NCBI GenBank assembly: GCA_030054015.1
Contig: JASGCR010000028.1
Location: 1 to 13,316, forward strand
DNA length: 13,316 bases
DNA from: Candidatus Symbiobacter sp.
GTDB taxonomy: Bacteria > Pseudomonadota > Alphaproteobacteria > Elsterales > Elsteraceae
Reading direction: 5' to 3'
Every line of letters begins with the position of its first letter. Position 1 is the stretch's first letter. Both the position numbers and the translations under genes were made by a program. The notes beneath the pieces are model-generated. The model was not told the origin of the DNA. It saw nothing but the letters and a program-made list of their open reading frames with translations, and searched no databases. This document shows positions 6,941 through 13,294 of the stretch, piece by piece.

Positions 6941-7633
6941 ATGCGATCCAGTATAGGCGTTTTTACCATGCGGAGTGCCGTTATTTGCAGTTTATTTTAT
7001 TTTTCGGTTTTAGGCGGCGCGGTTATGGCCAAAGATGAGGCAAAACCCGCCGCGTCCCCGCCCCTGGTGGTTGGGTTTGGCGACAGTCTCATGGCCGGCT
7101 ATGGCGTGCCAATTGAAAAAGCCTTTCCGGTGCAATTGCAAAATGCTCTGGCGGCGCAACAGATCCAGGTACGAATCGAAAACCAGGGCATATCGGGCGA
7201 TACCACCAGCGACGGATTGGCCAGGATCGATTGGGCTTTGCGCGATGATCCGGCCATCATCATTGTCGAATTGGGGGCCAATGACGCGCTGCGGGGGATG
7301 TCACCAAAATTGGCGGCGCAAAATCTGGATAAAATCTTGGCCAAGATCAAAGCCCATCGCCGCCCCGACGGGTCACGCATCAAGATTATTTTGGCGGGCA
7401 TGAAAGCCCCGCGCAATTTGGGAGCCGATTATGTCCGCGAATTTGATGCGATCTACCCGCATTTGGCCAAAAAATATCACGCCTGGCTGTATCCGTTTTT
7501 TCTTGAGGGTGTGGCCTTCCATCCCGAATTGCTGCAAAAAGACGGACTCCACCCCAACGCGGCGGGCGTCGCCGTGATGGTCAAAGGGTTCTTACCGACC
7601 CTGCGAAAAGCCGTGACGCAAGCAAAGCCTTAG
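6941..7633 (+). CDS. tesA: TesA-type SGNH/GDSL esterase (periplasmic arylesterase/lysophospholipase)
   Basis: A 230-residue exported SGNH hydrolase, probably with broad ester, thioester or lysophospholipid activity. An N-terminal signal peptide (hydrophobic core about 11-28, likely cleavage after AVMA near residue 30) precedes the mature domain. Block I GFGDSLMAGYG carries nucleophile Ser49, block II NQGISGDTT carries Gly85, block III GANDALRG carries Asn114, and block V DGLHPNAAG carries Asp201 and His204. The ATG at 6941 was chosen for its strong AAGGGGGG ribosome site ending 4-5 bases upstream. The frame extends to 6863, but that stretch is Arg-rich and has no such site. An ATG at 6968 also leaves a good signal peptide. 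In E. coli tesA is divergent from ybbA-ybbP, and the same gene trio is present here with an insert between. Confidence 0.93.
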   Translation: MRSSIGVFTMRSAVICSLFYFSVLGGAVMAKDEAKPAASPPLVVGFGDSLMAGYGVPIEKAFPVQLQNALAAQQIQVRIENQGISGDTTSDGLARIDWALRDDPAIIIVELGANDALRGMSPKLAAQNLDKILAKIKAHRRPDGSRIKIILAGMKAPRNLGADYVREFDAIYPHLAKKYHAWLYPFFLEGVAFHPELLQKDGLHPNAAGVAVMVKGFLPTLRKAVTQAKP

Positions 7634-7669
7634 CCCCATAGGTCAAAAGGCCAACCGCCAACCGCCAAT

Positions 7670-7933
7670 TTAGGCCAAAGAATTAATCCGTACGGCCAAA
7701 CGCGACAATTTGCGGGCGGTGGTGTTTTTATGCAAATAACCCTTGGCGGCCCCGCGATGCAATTCCGGCATGGCGGCCTTGAGGGCGGCCTCGGCCTCGG
7801 ATTTTTTGCCCGTCTCAATCGCCGCCTCCACCTTTTTGACAAAGGTGCGAATGCGGCTAAGACGCGAATGATTAACCAAGGTACGACGTGCGGCTTGGCG
7901 GATGCGTTTACGGGCAGATGCTGTATTGGCCAT
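7670..7933 (-). CDS. rpsT: 30S ribosomal protein S20
   Basis: An 87-residue, strongly basic protein with the S20 start MANTASARKRIRQAARRT and the C-terminal KGYLHKNTTARKLSRLA helix region that contacts 16S rRNA. Length is exactly typical. It stands alone, convergent with tesA (36 bp between stops) and divergent from ndk. A GGA-type ribosome site lies 5 bases upstream of the ATG. S20 synthesis is often autoregulated at translation in proteobacteria, but I see no element proving that here. Confidence 0.97.
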   Translation of the reverse strand: MANTASARKRIRQAARRTLVNHSRLSRIRTFVKKVEAAIETGKKSEAEAALKAAMPELHRGAAKGYLHKNTTARKLSRLAVRINSLA

Positions 7934-7982
7934 AGTGATTCCGTGACGAAAAATCGAGAAAACGGGTTAAAAATCTGAATGT

Positions 7983-8014
7983 TTCTTGACATATGGCACA
8001 CAGCTTGTCAAGAA
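7983..8014. promoter_or_regulatory. 9-bp inverted repeat between rpsT and ndk
   Basis: TTCTTGACA (7983-7991) and TGTCAAGAA (8006-8014) are perfect reverse complements separated by 14 bases. Each arm contains a consensus -35 hexamer TTGACA, one facing each way. I cannot find matching -10 hexamers at 17 bases, so this may be a dimeric regulator site, or it may be paired promoters with weak -10 boxes. Confidence 0.4.
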
Positions 8015-8051
8015 CTCCGTTATCTCTCTTTATTTGCCAAAGGAAATTGAC

Positions 8052-8474
8052 ATGGCCAGCGAACGCACTTTATCGATTTTGAAACCCGATGCCACACGCC
8101 GCAACCTGACCGGCAAGATCAATGCCAAATTTGAAGCTGCCGGTCTTCGCATCATCGCCCAAAAACGCATCCATCTGAGCCGCAGCGATGCCGAGAAATT
8201 TTATGCCGAACACAAAGCCCGCCCGTTTTTTGGCAGTTTGTGCCAATTTATGTCGAGCGCACCCGTCGTCGTCCAGGTGTTAGAAGGCGAAAATGCCATT
8301 GTCCACCACCGCGATGTGATGGGGGCCACCAACCCCGCCAATGCCGCTGCCGGTACCATCCGCAAAGAATTCGCTTTGTCGATCGACGAAAATTCGGTGC
8401 ATGGCTCGGACAGCGCAGCCTCCGCCGCCCGCGAAATTGCATTTTTCTTTGCTGAACGCGAATTGGTGGGGTAA
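8052..8474 (+). CDS. ndk: Nucleoside diphosphate kinase
   Basis: Ndk transfers the gamma-phosphate between nucleoside triphosphates and diphosphates through a phospho-histidine. At 140 residues it is the normal bacterial size. Seen: N-terminal ERTLSILKPDA with Lys11, the NPANAAAGTIRKEF nucleotide-binding stretch (94-107), and the active-site NSVHGSDS with His117. The ATG at 8052 is preferred over the upstream start at 7986 because AAGGAAA ends 5 bases before it and the protein then begins as the family does. The extra upstream codons run through the inverted repeat at 7983-8014. queF follows 4 bp after the stop, so the two form an operon. Confidence 0.97.
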   Translation: MASERTLSILKPDATRRNLTGKINAKFEAAGLRIIAQKRIHLSRSDAEKFYAEHKARPFFGSLCQFMSSAPVVVQVLEGENAIVHHRDVMGATNPANAAAGTIRKEFALSIDENSVHGSDSAASAAREIAFFFAERELVG

Positions 8475-8478
8475 TCCC

Positions 8479-8949
8479 TTGTTAGAGCATGAAATTTTAC
8501 CCGCATCGGAGTTGCAACTTGGCCGTGCGGCGGGGATTCCCACCTCGCCGGATGCGGCCAAGCTTGATGCCGTACCCAATCCCCATATCGGCAAAAATTA
8601 TCTGGTGCGGTTCACCGCCCCAGAATTTACCTGTTTATGCCCGATTACCGGCCAGCCCGATTTTGCCCATTTGGTGTTGGACTATGTGCCGGATCAATTT
8701 ATCGTCGAGTCGAAATCGTTAAAGCTTTATCTGACCAGTTACCGCAATCACGGGGCTTTTCACGAAGCCACCACCATCGATGTGGCCTTGCGGCTCATGC
8801 GCGATATTGCCCCCCAATGGTTGCGCATCGGCGGATTTTGGTATCCGCGCGGCGGGATACCCATCGATGTGTTTTGGCAATCCGGCCCGCCACCGGATGG
8901 GTTGTTTCTGCCCGATATGGGGGTGCCGCCGTATCGAGGCCGCGGGTGA
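8479..8949 (+). CDS. queF: NADPH-dependent 7-cyano-7-deazaguanine (preQ0) reductase
   Basis: QueF reduces the nitrile of preQ0 to the amine preQ1 in queuosine biosynthesis, in the cytoplasm. The single-domain form (156 residues) shows catalytic Cys54 and Asp61 in LCPITGQPDFA and the QueF motif ESKSLKLYL (77-85). RNHGAFHE (89-96) and the C-terminal WYPRGGIPIDVFWQ stretch (121-134) are also family hallmarks. The start is inferred as TTG at 8479: the next in-frame ATG is well inside the domain, and GGTGGGG lies 7 bases upstream of the TTG. It is 4 bp behind ndk. The 3' side is followed within 31 bp by a palindromic repeat that could end the transcript. Confidence 0.93.
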   Translation: MLEHEILPASELQLGRAAGIPTSPDAAKLDAVPNPHIGKNYLVRFTAPEFTCLCPITGQPDFAHLVLDYVPDQFIVESKSLKLYLTSYRNHGAFHEATTIDVALRLMRDIAPQWLRIGGFWYPRGGIPIDVFWQSGPPPDGLFLPDMGVPPYRGRG

Positions 8950-8979
8950 TATTTATACTCTGTTTCCAAATGAATTGCG

Positions 8980-9216
8980 CTTTATGACCCCCCCTTCCTG
9001 ATTAGGAAGGGGGGGATAGAAAAGCTAAGCGACTGCGACTGCGAGCGTCAAGCGAAGCAGGAAGCAGGCGTGATAGCTTTTCTTGGGGGGGTTGGTGTAA
9101 TATCTTGATTATGCAAATAGATTCTCAATGTCACCAACCCCCCCAAGCTCCGCAAAGGGCTTCGCCCTAAGCGGAGCTATCCCCCCCTTCCTAATCAGGA
9201 AGGGGGGGTCATAAAG
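8980..9216. mobile_element. Nested inverted-repeat element, MITE-like, ~237 bp
   Basis: The outer arms (8980-9018 and 9178-9216) are perfect 39-bp inverted repeats. Each arm is itself a palindrome: seven C, TTCCT, 4 bases, AGGAA, seven G. Nested inside are a 16-bp perfect inverted repeat (9082-9097 and 9132-9147, again with a 7-G/7-C run), an AAAAGCT/AGCTTTT stem (9020-9026, 9075-9081) and a hairpin at 9146-9178 with an 8-bp outer and 5-bp inner stem. GAATTG lies on both sides (8972-8977 and 9219-9224), a possible target duplication. There is no ORF. A second, partial copy is at the window's left edge. It fills nearly all of the queF-queG gap. It may be a MITE or a dispersed palindromic repeat that also works as a terminator. 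Confidence 0.75.
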
Positions 9217-9243
9217 GCGAATTGTCAAGGACACGGAGTATAA

Positions 9244-10377
9244 ATGCCCGATCCGTACGCGCAACTGCGTCAAATCGCTTTGACCGCGGGTTTCGATGCG
9301 GTGGGTTTTGCCCCCGCCGATTTGTCCCTGGAAGTCGGCGAAAGATTACAGCAATTTTTGGCGGCGGGTTGGCACGGCGATATGGGCTGGCTCGCGGCGC
9401 GCGCACCCGAACGCAGCCAGCCGCGAAATTTATGGCCAGCGGCCAAGACCGTGATGATGGTTGGTCATAATTACGCCCCAAACTATGATCCCGAATCGCG
9501 TTTGGGGGATAAAGATCGTGCCACCATCTCGGCCTATGCCCAAAACCGCGATTACCACGATGTGATGAAAAAGAAATTGCGCGAATTGGCGCGGGCGGCG
9601 GCAAAATTATGGGCGTGCGAGGTGAAAATATTTGTCGATACCGCGCCGGTGATGGAGAAACCCTTGGCTGCCTTGGCAGGCCTGGGCTGGCAAGGCAAAC
9701 ACACCAATTTGGTCTCGCGTCAATTTGGGTCGTATTTGTTTTTGGGCGCGGTGTTTTTGGCGGTTGAATTGCCGTTTGATCAGGGCGAAACCGACCATTG
9801 TGGACGCTGTACATCCTGTTTGGATGCCTGTCCGACCAAGGCCTTTGCCGCGCCATACCAATTAAATGCCACACGCTGTCTGTCCTATTTAACCATCGAG
9901 CATAAAGGCGTGATTCCCCGCGAATTTCGTGCCGCGCTCGGCAATCGCGTTTATGGCTGTGACACCTGTTTGGCGGTGTGTCCCTGGAATAAATTTTCTA
10001 CCGTTACCACCGAGACCGCCTATTTGTCCCGTTCGGCGGGGCCGGGGCCGCCCGTTTTGGCCGATGCGGTGACCTGGGACGATTTCGCATTTCGCCGGTA
10101 TTTTGCTGGCTCGCCCGTCAAACGCATCGGTCACACGCGGTTTTTGCGCAATTTGTTGCTGGCCATCGGCAATAGCGGCGATGAGTCGTTGGTGCCGTTG
10201 GTTTTGTCCCGATTGTCCGATCCCTCCCCCTTGGTGCGCGGCGCGGCGGTGTGGGCATTGGCGCGGTTGTCGCGTACAGCGTTGGCGGCGGCTTTTGCGG
10301 CGTTTGGTATTGCCGAAACCGACGAGTCGGTACGCCAAGAATGGTGCGATGAAGGTTTTCCAACCAATATTCTGTGA
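9244..10377 (+). CDS. queG: Epoxyqueuosine reductase
   Basis: QueG performs the last step of queuosine synthesis, reducing epoxyqueuosine in tRNA anticodons with cobalamin and two 4Fe-4S clusters. The N-terminal cobalamin-binding region (about 1-180) includes VDTAPVMEKPLA, whose Asp132 matches the proposed catalytic Asp. The ferredoxin-like part carries CGRCTSCLDACP (Cys186, 189, 192, 196) and CDTCLAVCP (Cys239, 242, 246), plus Cys212. The C-terminal ~80 residues form HEAT-like helices used for tRNA binding. The full length of 377 residues is typical. GGAG at 9235-9238 lies 5 bases before the ATG. Together with queF it makes two queuosine genes on one strand, separated by the inverted-repeat element, so queG likely has its own promoter or depends on readthrough. 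Confidence 0.95.
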   Translation: MPDPYAQLRQIALTAGFDAVGFAPADLSLEVGERLQQFLAAGWHGDMGWLAARAPERSQPRNLWPAAKTVMMVGHNYAPNYDPESRLGDKDRATISAYAQNRDYHDVMKKKLRELARAAAKLWACEVKIFVDTAPVMEKPLAALAGLGWQGKHTNLVSRQFGSYLFLGAVFLAVELPFDQGETDHCGRCTSCLDACPTKAFAAPYQLNATRCLSYLTIEHKGVIPREFRAALGNRVYGCDTCLAVCPWNKFSTVTTETAYLSRSAGPGPPVLADAVTWDDFAFRRYFAGSPVKRIGHTRFLRNLLLAIGNSGDESLVPLVLSRLSDPSPLVRGAAVWALARLSRTALAAAFAAFGIAETDESVRQEWCDEGFPTNIL

Positions 10378-10464
10378 TGGATTTAACGGAAAGAATTGTA
10401 TTTTCGCTGCGATTCAGTTAGTGCTGTATTGGTATCGTGTTTCGTACACGCGTTGCTTGCCCGT

Positions 10465-10540
10465 GGGCCTGTAGTTCAGCGGTTAGAACGCGCCGCTCAT
10501 AACGGCGTTGTCGTAGGTTCGATTCCTACCGGGCCCACCA
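10465..10540 (+). tRNA. tRNA with CAT anticodon (Ile2 more likely than Met)
   Basis: A full 76-base cloverleaf: acceptor GGGCCTG/CGGGCCC (one G-T pair), D-arm GTTC/GAAC, anticodon stem CGCCG/CGGCG with loop CTCATAA (anticodon CAT at 10498-10500), T-arm GTAGG/CCTAC around TTCGATT, and encoded CCA. It is not the initiator type, as position 1 pairs normally. A CAT anticodon can belong to elongator Met or to the lysidine-modified Ile2. Pairs C4-G69 and C5-G68, which I recall as favouring TilS recognition in E. coli, tip me toward Ile2. It sits between queG and the restriction-modification cluster. Confidence 0.95.
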
Positions 10541-10568
10541 CTGGCGCGGCCAGTGCGATTCGTTTTTT
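10540..10568 (+). terminator. Possible terminator after the tRNA
   Basis: ACTGGC and GCCAGT (10540-10545 and 10549-10554) form a 6-bp stem with a 3-base loop that begins at the last base of the tRNA CCA. A run of six T follows at 10563-10568. The 8-base gap before the T run is longer than in a strong intrinsic terminator. Confidence 0.4.
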
Positions 10569-10635
10569 CATCGTTTGGGTTTTTGGGGTTGCGCGAGAAT
10601 TTTTTTGGGTTAGGGTGGCTGCGGCTTTCCTGGGA

Positions 10636-10650
10636 CGTAACGAAGTTACG
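10636..10650. promoter_or_regulatory. CGTAAC-GAA-GTTACG inverted repeat before the methyltransferase
   Basis: This is a perfect 6-bp inverted repeat with a 3-base centre, ending 38 bp before the preferred start of the methyltransferase gene. Position and symmetry suit an operator for a controller protein or for the methyltransferase itself. No C-protein gene is visible, so the role is open. It could also be just a small RNA hairpin in the leader. Confidence 0.35.
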
Positions 10651-10688
10651 GCATGAGGATGCCGCCGCGGATATTTGGGAGTTTTCCA

Positions 10689-11480
10689 ATGAATGGGGTA
10701 AGCGCAACGGAAGACTCGGACTCCACGGAAAAGATTGCCCCAAACTTTGCAAATATTAATCAAATTATTTGCGGCGATTCCCTGGCGGTTATGCGATCCA
10801 TGTCAGACGAATGCGTTGATCTTGTCGTCACGTCACCTCCCTATAACCTAAAAAATTCAACCGGTAATGGGATGAAAGACGGCCGTGGTGGCAAATGGGC
10901 CAACGCCGGATTAATCAAGGGATACAGCCATCACGATGATTGTATGCCGCATGATGAATATGCGTATTGGCAACGCCAATGTTTGACCGAAATGTTTCGT
11001 CTCATAAAACCAAATGGCGCAATCTTTTATAATCACAAATGGCGCGTCCAAGCCGGATTATTACAAGACAGACAAGATATTGTGGCCGGGTTCCCGATTC
11101 GACAAATAATTATCTGGCGGCGTAAAGGTGGAATTAATTTCAATAAGGGGTATTTTTTGCCAACTTACGAAGTTATTTATATGATATGCAAAAGTGATTT
11201 TGAATTGGCAAAAGGCGCGAATTCGCACGGTGATATTTGGGAATTTATGCAGGAAATGAATAATTCGCACCCGGCACCGTTTCCAGTAGCCTTGATTGAG
11301 CGGATTATTAGCAGTACCAACGCCCAAATTATCCTTGACCCGTTTATGGGGAGCGGTACAACCGCCGTTGCCGCGAAAATGCTTAACCGCAATTATATTG
11401 GCATTGAGATTTCGCCAGAATATATTCAATTGGCACATGAAAGATTAGAAAAAATCTCTAAAAAACCAAGATTGCTTTAA
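10689..11480 (+). CDS. Class-beta DNA methyltransferase, probably N4-cytosine, of a type II system
   Basis: A 263-residue amino-methyltransferase that should protect the recognition site of the adjacent nuclease. Motif order is that of class beta: catalytic motif IV TSPPYN (48-53) near the N-terminus, then the target-recognition region, motif X-like HPAPFPVALIERII (194-207) and SAM-binding motif I LDPFMGSGTT (216-225). SPPY occurs in both N4-cytosine and N6-adenine enzymes. I favour N4-cytosine because the partner is of the MvaI/BcnI family, whose known methyltransferases make m4C. Three in-frame ATGs exist (10653, 10659, 10689). The last is chosen for GGGAG at 10677-10681, 7 bases upstream. 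The restriction gene begins 2 bp after the stop. Composition is less GC-rich than the core genes on its left. Confidence 0.88.
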   Translation: MNGVSATEDSDSTEKIAPNFANINQIICGDSLAVMRSMSDECVDLVVTSPPYNLKNSTGNGMKDGRGGKWANAGLIKGYSHHDDCMPHDEYAYWQRQCLTEMFRLIKPNGAIFYNHKWRVQAGLLQDRQDIVAGFPIRQIIIWRRKGGINFNKGYFLPTYEVIYMICKSDFELAKGANSHGDIWEFMQEMNNSHPAPFPVALIERIISSTNAQIILDPFMGSGTTAVAAKMLNRNYIGIEISPEYIQLAHERLEKISKKPRLL

Positions 11481-11482
11481 TC

Positions 11483-12265
11483 ATGCAAATCTATACAAAA
11501 GAATCCATCATTTCCGCCCTTCGTGACATACGCGATCAAGGATGGATTGAAAGCCGACGACATAATAATCATGGCGGGGTGGGCAATACTTTGGAAGATT
11601 TATTAGGGATCGAAGAAAACAATCTCCCCATCCCCAACGCCGCCGAATGGGAGTTAAAGGTACAACGAAGCGATACAAATTCATTAATAACCTTGTTTCA
11701 CATGGAGCCATCGCCAACCGCCTATAAATTCGTTCCTCAAATATTATTGCCGCTTTACGGATGGCCGCACCAAAAGGCTGGTAAATCCCATCCCATTGAC
11801 GAAAAAAGTTTCCGCCAAACCATTAATGCCGCGACCTATTCTGACCGCGGTTTTACGGTTTTGATCGACAAGAAAAATCGTAAAATCGTGATTGGTTTTG
11901 ATGGGTTAAAGATTTCCGAGCATCATAAAATTTGGCAAAACTCGGTCATGGATCGCGTTGGATTGGGGCAATTATCGCCACAACCTTATTGGGGATTCGA
12001 TGACGTTTTTCACAAATTGGGCAGCAAATTGCATAATTGTTTTTACGTGAGAGCGCAAAGGAAACGCGAAAATGGCAAGGAATATTTCCTTTATTCGGAG
12101 ATAATGATGCTGCGCGAGCTTGCGCAAGAAAAATTTATCAGCACCCTTGAATCGGGGCAGATTTATGTCGATTTCGATGCCCGCACCGGCCATAACCACG
12201 GCACAAAGTTCCGGATTTCCCAGTTGGCGATACCAGGGTTGTATAAAGAGGTGATGCGGATATAA
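11483..12265 (+). CDS. MvaI/BcnI-family type II restriction endonuclease
   Basis: A 260-residue nuclease alignable by eye with MvaI (site CCWGG) over its length. The N-terminal GVGNTLEDLLGIEENN (32-47) matches MvaI's GIGKTFEDLLEKEEDN, and the PD-(D/E)xK region reads PNAAEWELKV (51-60). Glu57 and Lys59 correspond to MvaI E55 and K57 as I recall them, while the Asp at MvaI position 50 is Asn52 here. NSLITLF follows, and the C-terminal DARTGHNHGTKFRI (232-245) matches MvaI's HDHGTAFRI region. The known relatives act as monomers on pseudosymmetric CC-GG sites. The exact site here cannot be read from sequence. It lies 2 bp behind the methyltransferase with no clear ribosome site of its own, so translation is probably coupled. 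It converges with a second homologue 15 bp away. Confidence 0.88.
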   Translation: MQIYTKESIISALRDIRDQGWIESRRHNNHGGVGNTLEDLLGIEENNLPIPNAAEWELKVQRSDTNSLITLFHMEPSPTAYKFVPQILLPLYGWPHQKAGKSHPIDEKSFRQTINAATYSDRGFTVLIDKKNRKIVIGFDGLKISEHHKIWQNSVMDRVGLGQLSPQPYWGFDDVFHKLGSKLHNCFYVRAQRKRENGKEYFLYSEIMMLRELAQEKFISTLESGQIYVDFDARTGHNHGTKFRISQLAIPGLYKEVMRI

Positions 12266-12280
12266 TTTAAAAATCAATAG

Positions 12281-13063
12281 TTAATCAAGCATTTCTTCGT
12301 ATAAATCGCAGAAGTATCCTTTTCTTATTCTAAATCGTGTGCCATGATTATGGTTCGTTCGAGCATTAAAGTCTAGATAAATTACCCCTCTGTTTATTAG
12401 GTCAATAAACTTTGGCTGTGCCAGTTCTTTTAACCTCCATATCTTTCCGAACATAAAATAACGTTCGTAGTTTATAACCTTAGTTTTTATTGGTATAAGT
12501 ATAGAATAATTTGCCTTGTTGTAAAATCTTTCATAAATATCATCCAAATTCCAATAAGGCGGTTGTAAGAAATCTTCGATTCCACTTCTAAGTTTAACAG
12601 ATTCAGCCCATTCTTTGTGTTCATCAGAAATATCATTAAAATTAAACCTAAGTGAAATTTTCCGTACCGACTCATCTATCTCCAAATTGAAACCTCGTTC
12701 AGATACAGTAATTGCATTTATAGTTAATCCAAAATACAATTCAGTAGGTGCATATTTGATTCCGGCATGACGATGTTTCCAACCAAATCTTGGAAGAATT
12801 TGGTTGGAAACAACCCCGCTTTTATTTGGATATGGTTCAAAGTCAAATAAGGTTAACAGAGAACTAGCGGTCTCTTGATGGGTTTTTATTTGCCAAATTC
12901 CTGTATTAGGGATCGTTGAATTACTTGGGTAAAGCCCTAGCCTTTTTAAAATCGTATTTCCAGCATATCCTTTTGTCCCTGGAAACAAATCCTTTATCAA
13001 ACCTTCTTTACGAATTTCGATAAGCTTTTTAATGGGAAATTCTGCCGGGCTGTGCATGTCCAT
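12281..13063 (-). CDS. Second MvaI/BcnI-family endonuclease homologue with altered active site
   Basis: A 260-residue protein homologous over its full length to the neighbouring nuclease. Shared blocks include GNTxxxxLG (35-43), SLLTLF (68-73), the RGFxxxID stretch (123-130), PPYWNLDDI (168-176), RLKELAQPKFI (210-220) and DFNARTNHNHGTRFRI (231-246). It is not a copy: residue identity is modest and base composition is very AT-rich (about 35% GC in a sampled stretch). In the PD-(D/E)xK region it reads IPNTGIWQIKTH, so the catalytic Glu is Gln58, Lys60 remains, and the Glu of the LED stretch is lost. It may be catalytically weak, inactive, differently catalysed or a partner subunit. The ATG at 13063 is preferred: AAAGG lies 9 bases upstream, whereas it touches the longer start at 13072. 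Confidence 0.82.
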   Translation of the reverse strand: MDMHSPAEFPIKKLIEIRKEGLIKDLFPGTKGYAGNTILKRLGLYPSNSTIPNTGIWQIKTHQETASSLLTLFDFEPYPNKSGVVSNQILPRFGWKHRHAGIKYAPTELYFGLTINAITVSERGFNLEIDESVRKISLRFNFNDISDEHKEWAESVKLRSGIEDFLQPPYWNLDDIYERFYNKANYSILIPIKTKVINYERYFMFGKIWRLKELAQPKFIDLINRGVIYLDFNARTNHNHGTRFRIRKGYFCDLYEEMLD

Positions 13064-13093
13064 TGAGTACATCCTTTTTCGATCAAAAAAAAG

Positions 13094-13122
13094 GAGATAG
13101 GAATTGGATAATCGTTTTTCAA
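13094..13122 (-). promoter_or_regulatory. Candidate sigma70 promoter for the second nuclease homologue
   Basis: On the minus strand TTGAAA (13117-13122) lies exactly 17 bases before TATCTC (13094-13099). The -10 ends about 30 bp before the preferred start at 13063, leaving room for a short leader with the AAAGG ribosome site. The -35 is 5 of 6 to consensus and the -10 is weaker. It suggests this gene is expressed independently of the methyltransferase operon. Confidence 0.4.
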
Positions 13123-13294
13123 TACAGCAACCAAGAATTTATTTAAAAGAATCTATTTTTTGGCGAAGCTAGTCTTAGGGCTTGGTTCAAAATTAAGTAG
13201 GAAGCTATGAAAGTCAATGATTCTTCAAAAAAGGGAGCGTCATTCCCCATGTATTTTTGGCAACAATACTCCTGGGGGATTACCCGACTCGGAC
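13123..13294. other. AT-rich right-hand spacer without recognised gene
   Basis: I find no supportable ORF or RNA gene between the promoter-like site and the terminal palindrome. The stretch stays AT-rich to about 13230 and then becomes mixed. Confidence 0.5.

Noticed and set aside
9209..9874. Minus-strand frame of 221 codons opposite queG
   Set aside because: Low-complexity Pro/Arg-rich antisense translation. It also begins within the inverted-repeat element.
10396..10656. Plus-strand frame of 86 codons across the tRNA
   Set aside because: It runs through the whole tRNA gene and has no protein similarity that I recognise.
12281..13063. Second nuclease homologue as a pseudogene or a recent duplication of the first
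   Set aside because: The frame is intact over the full family length, and residue identity and base composition differ too much for a recent copy. It looks like a separately acquired homologue.
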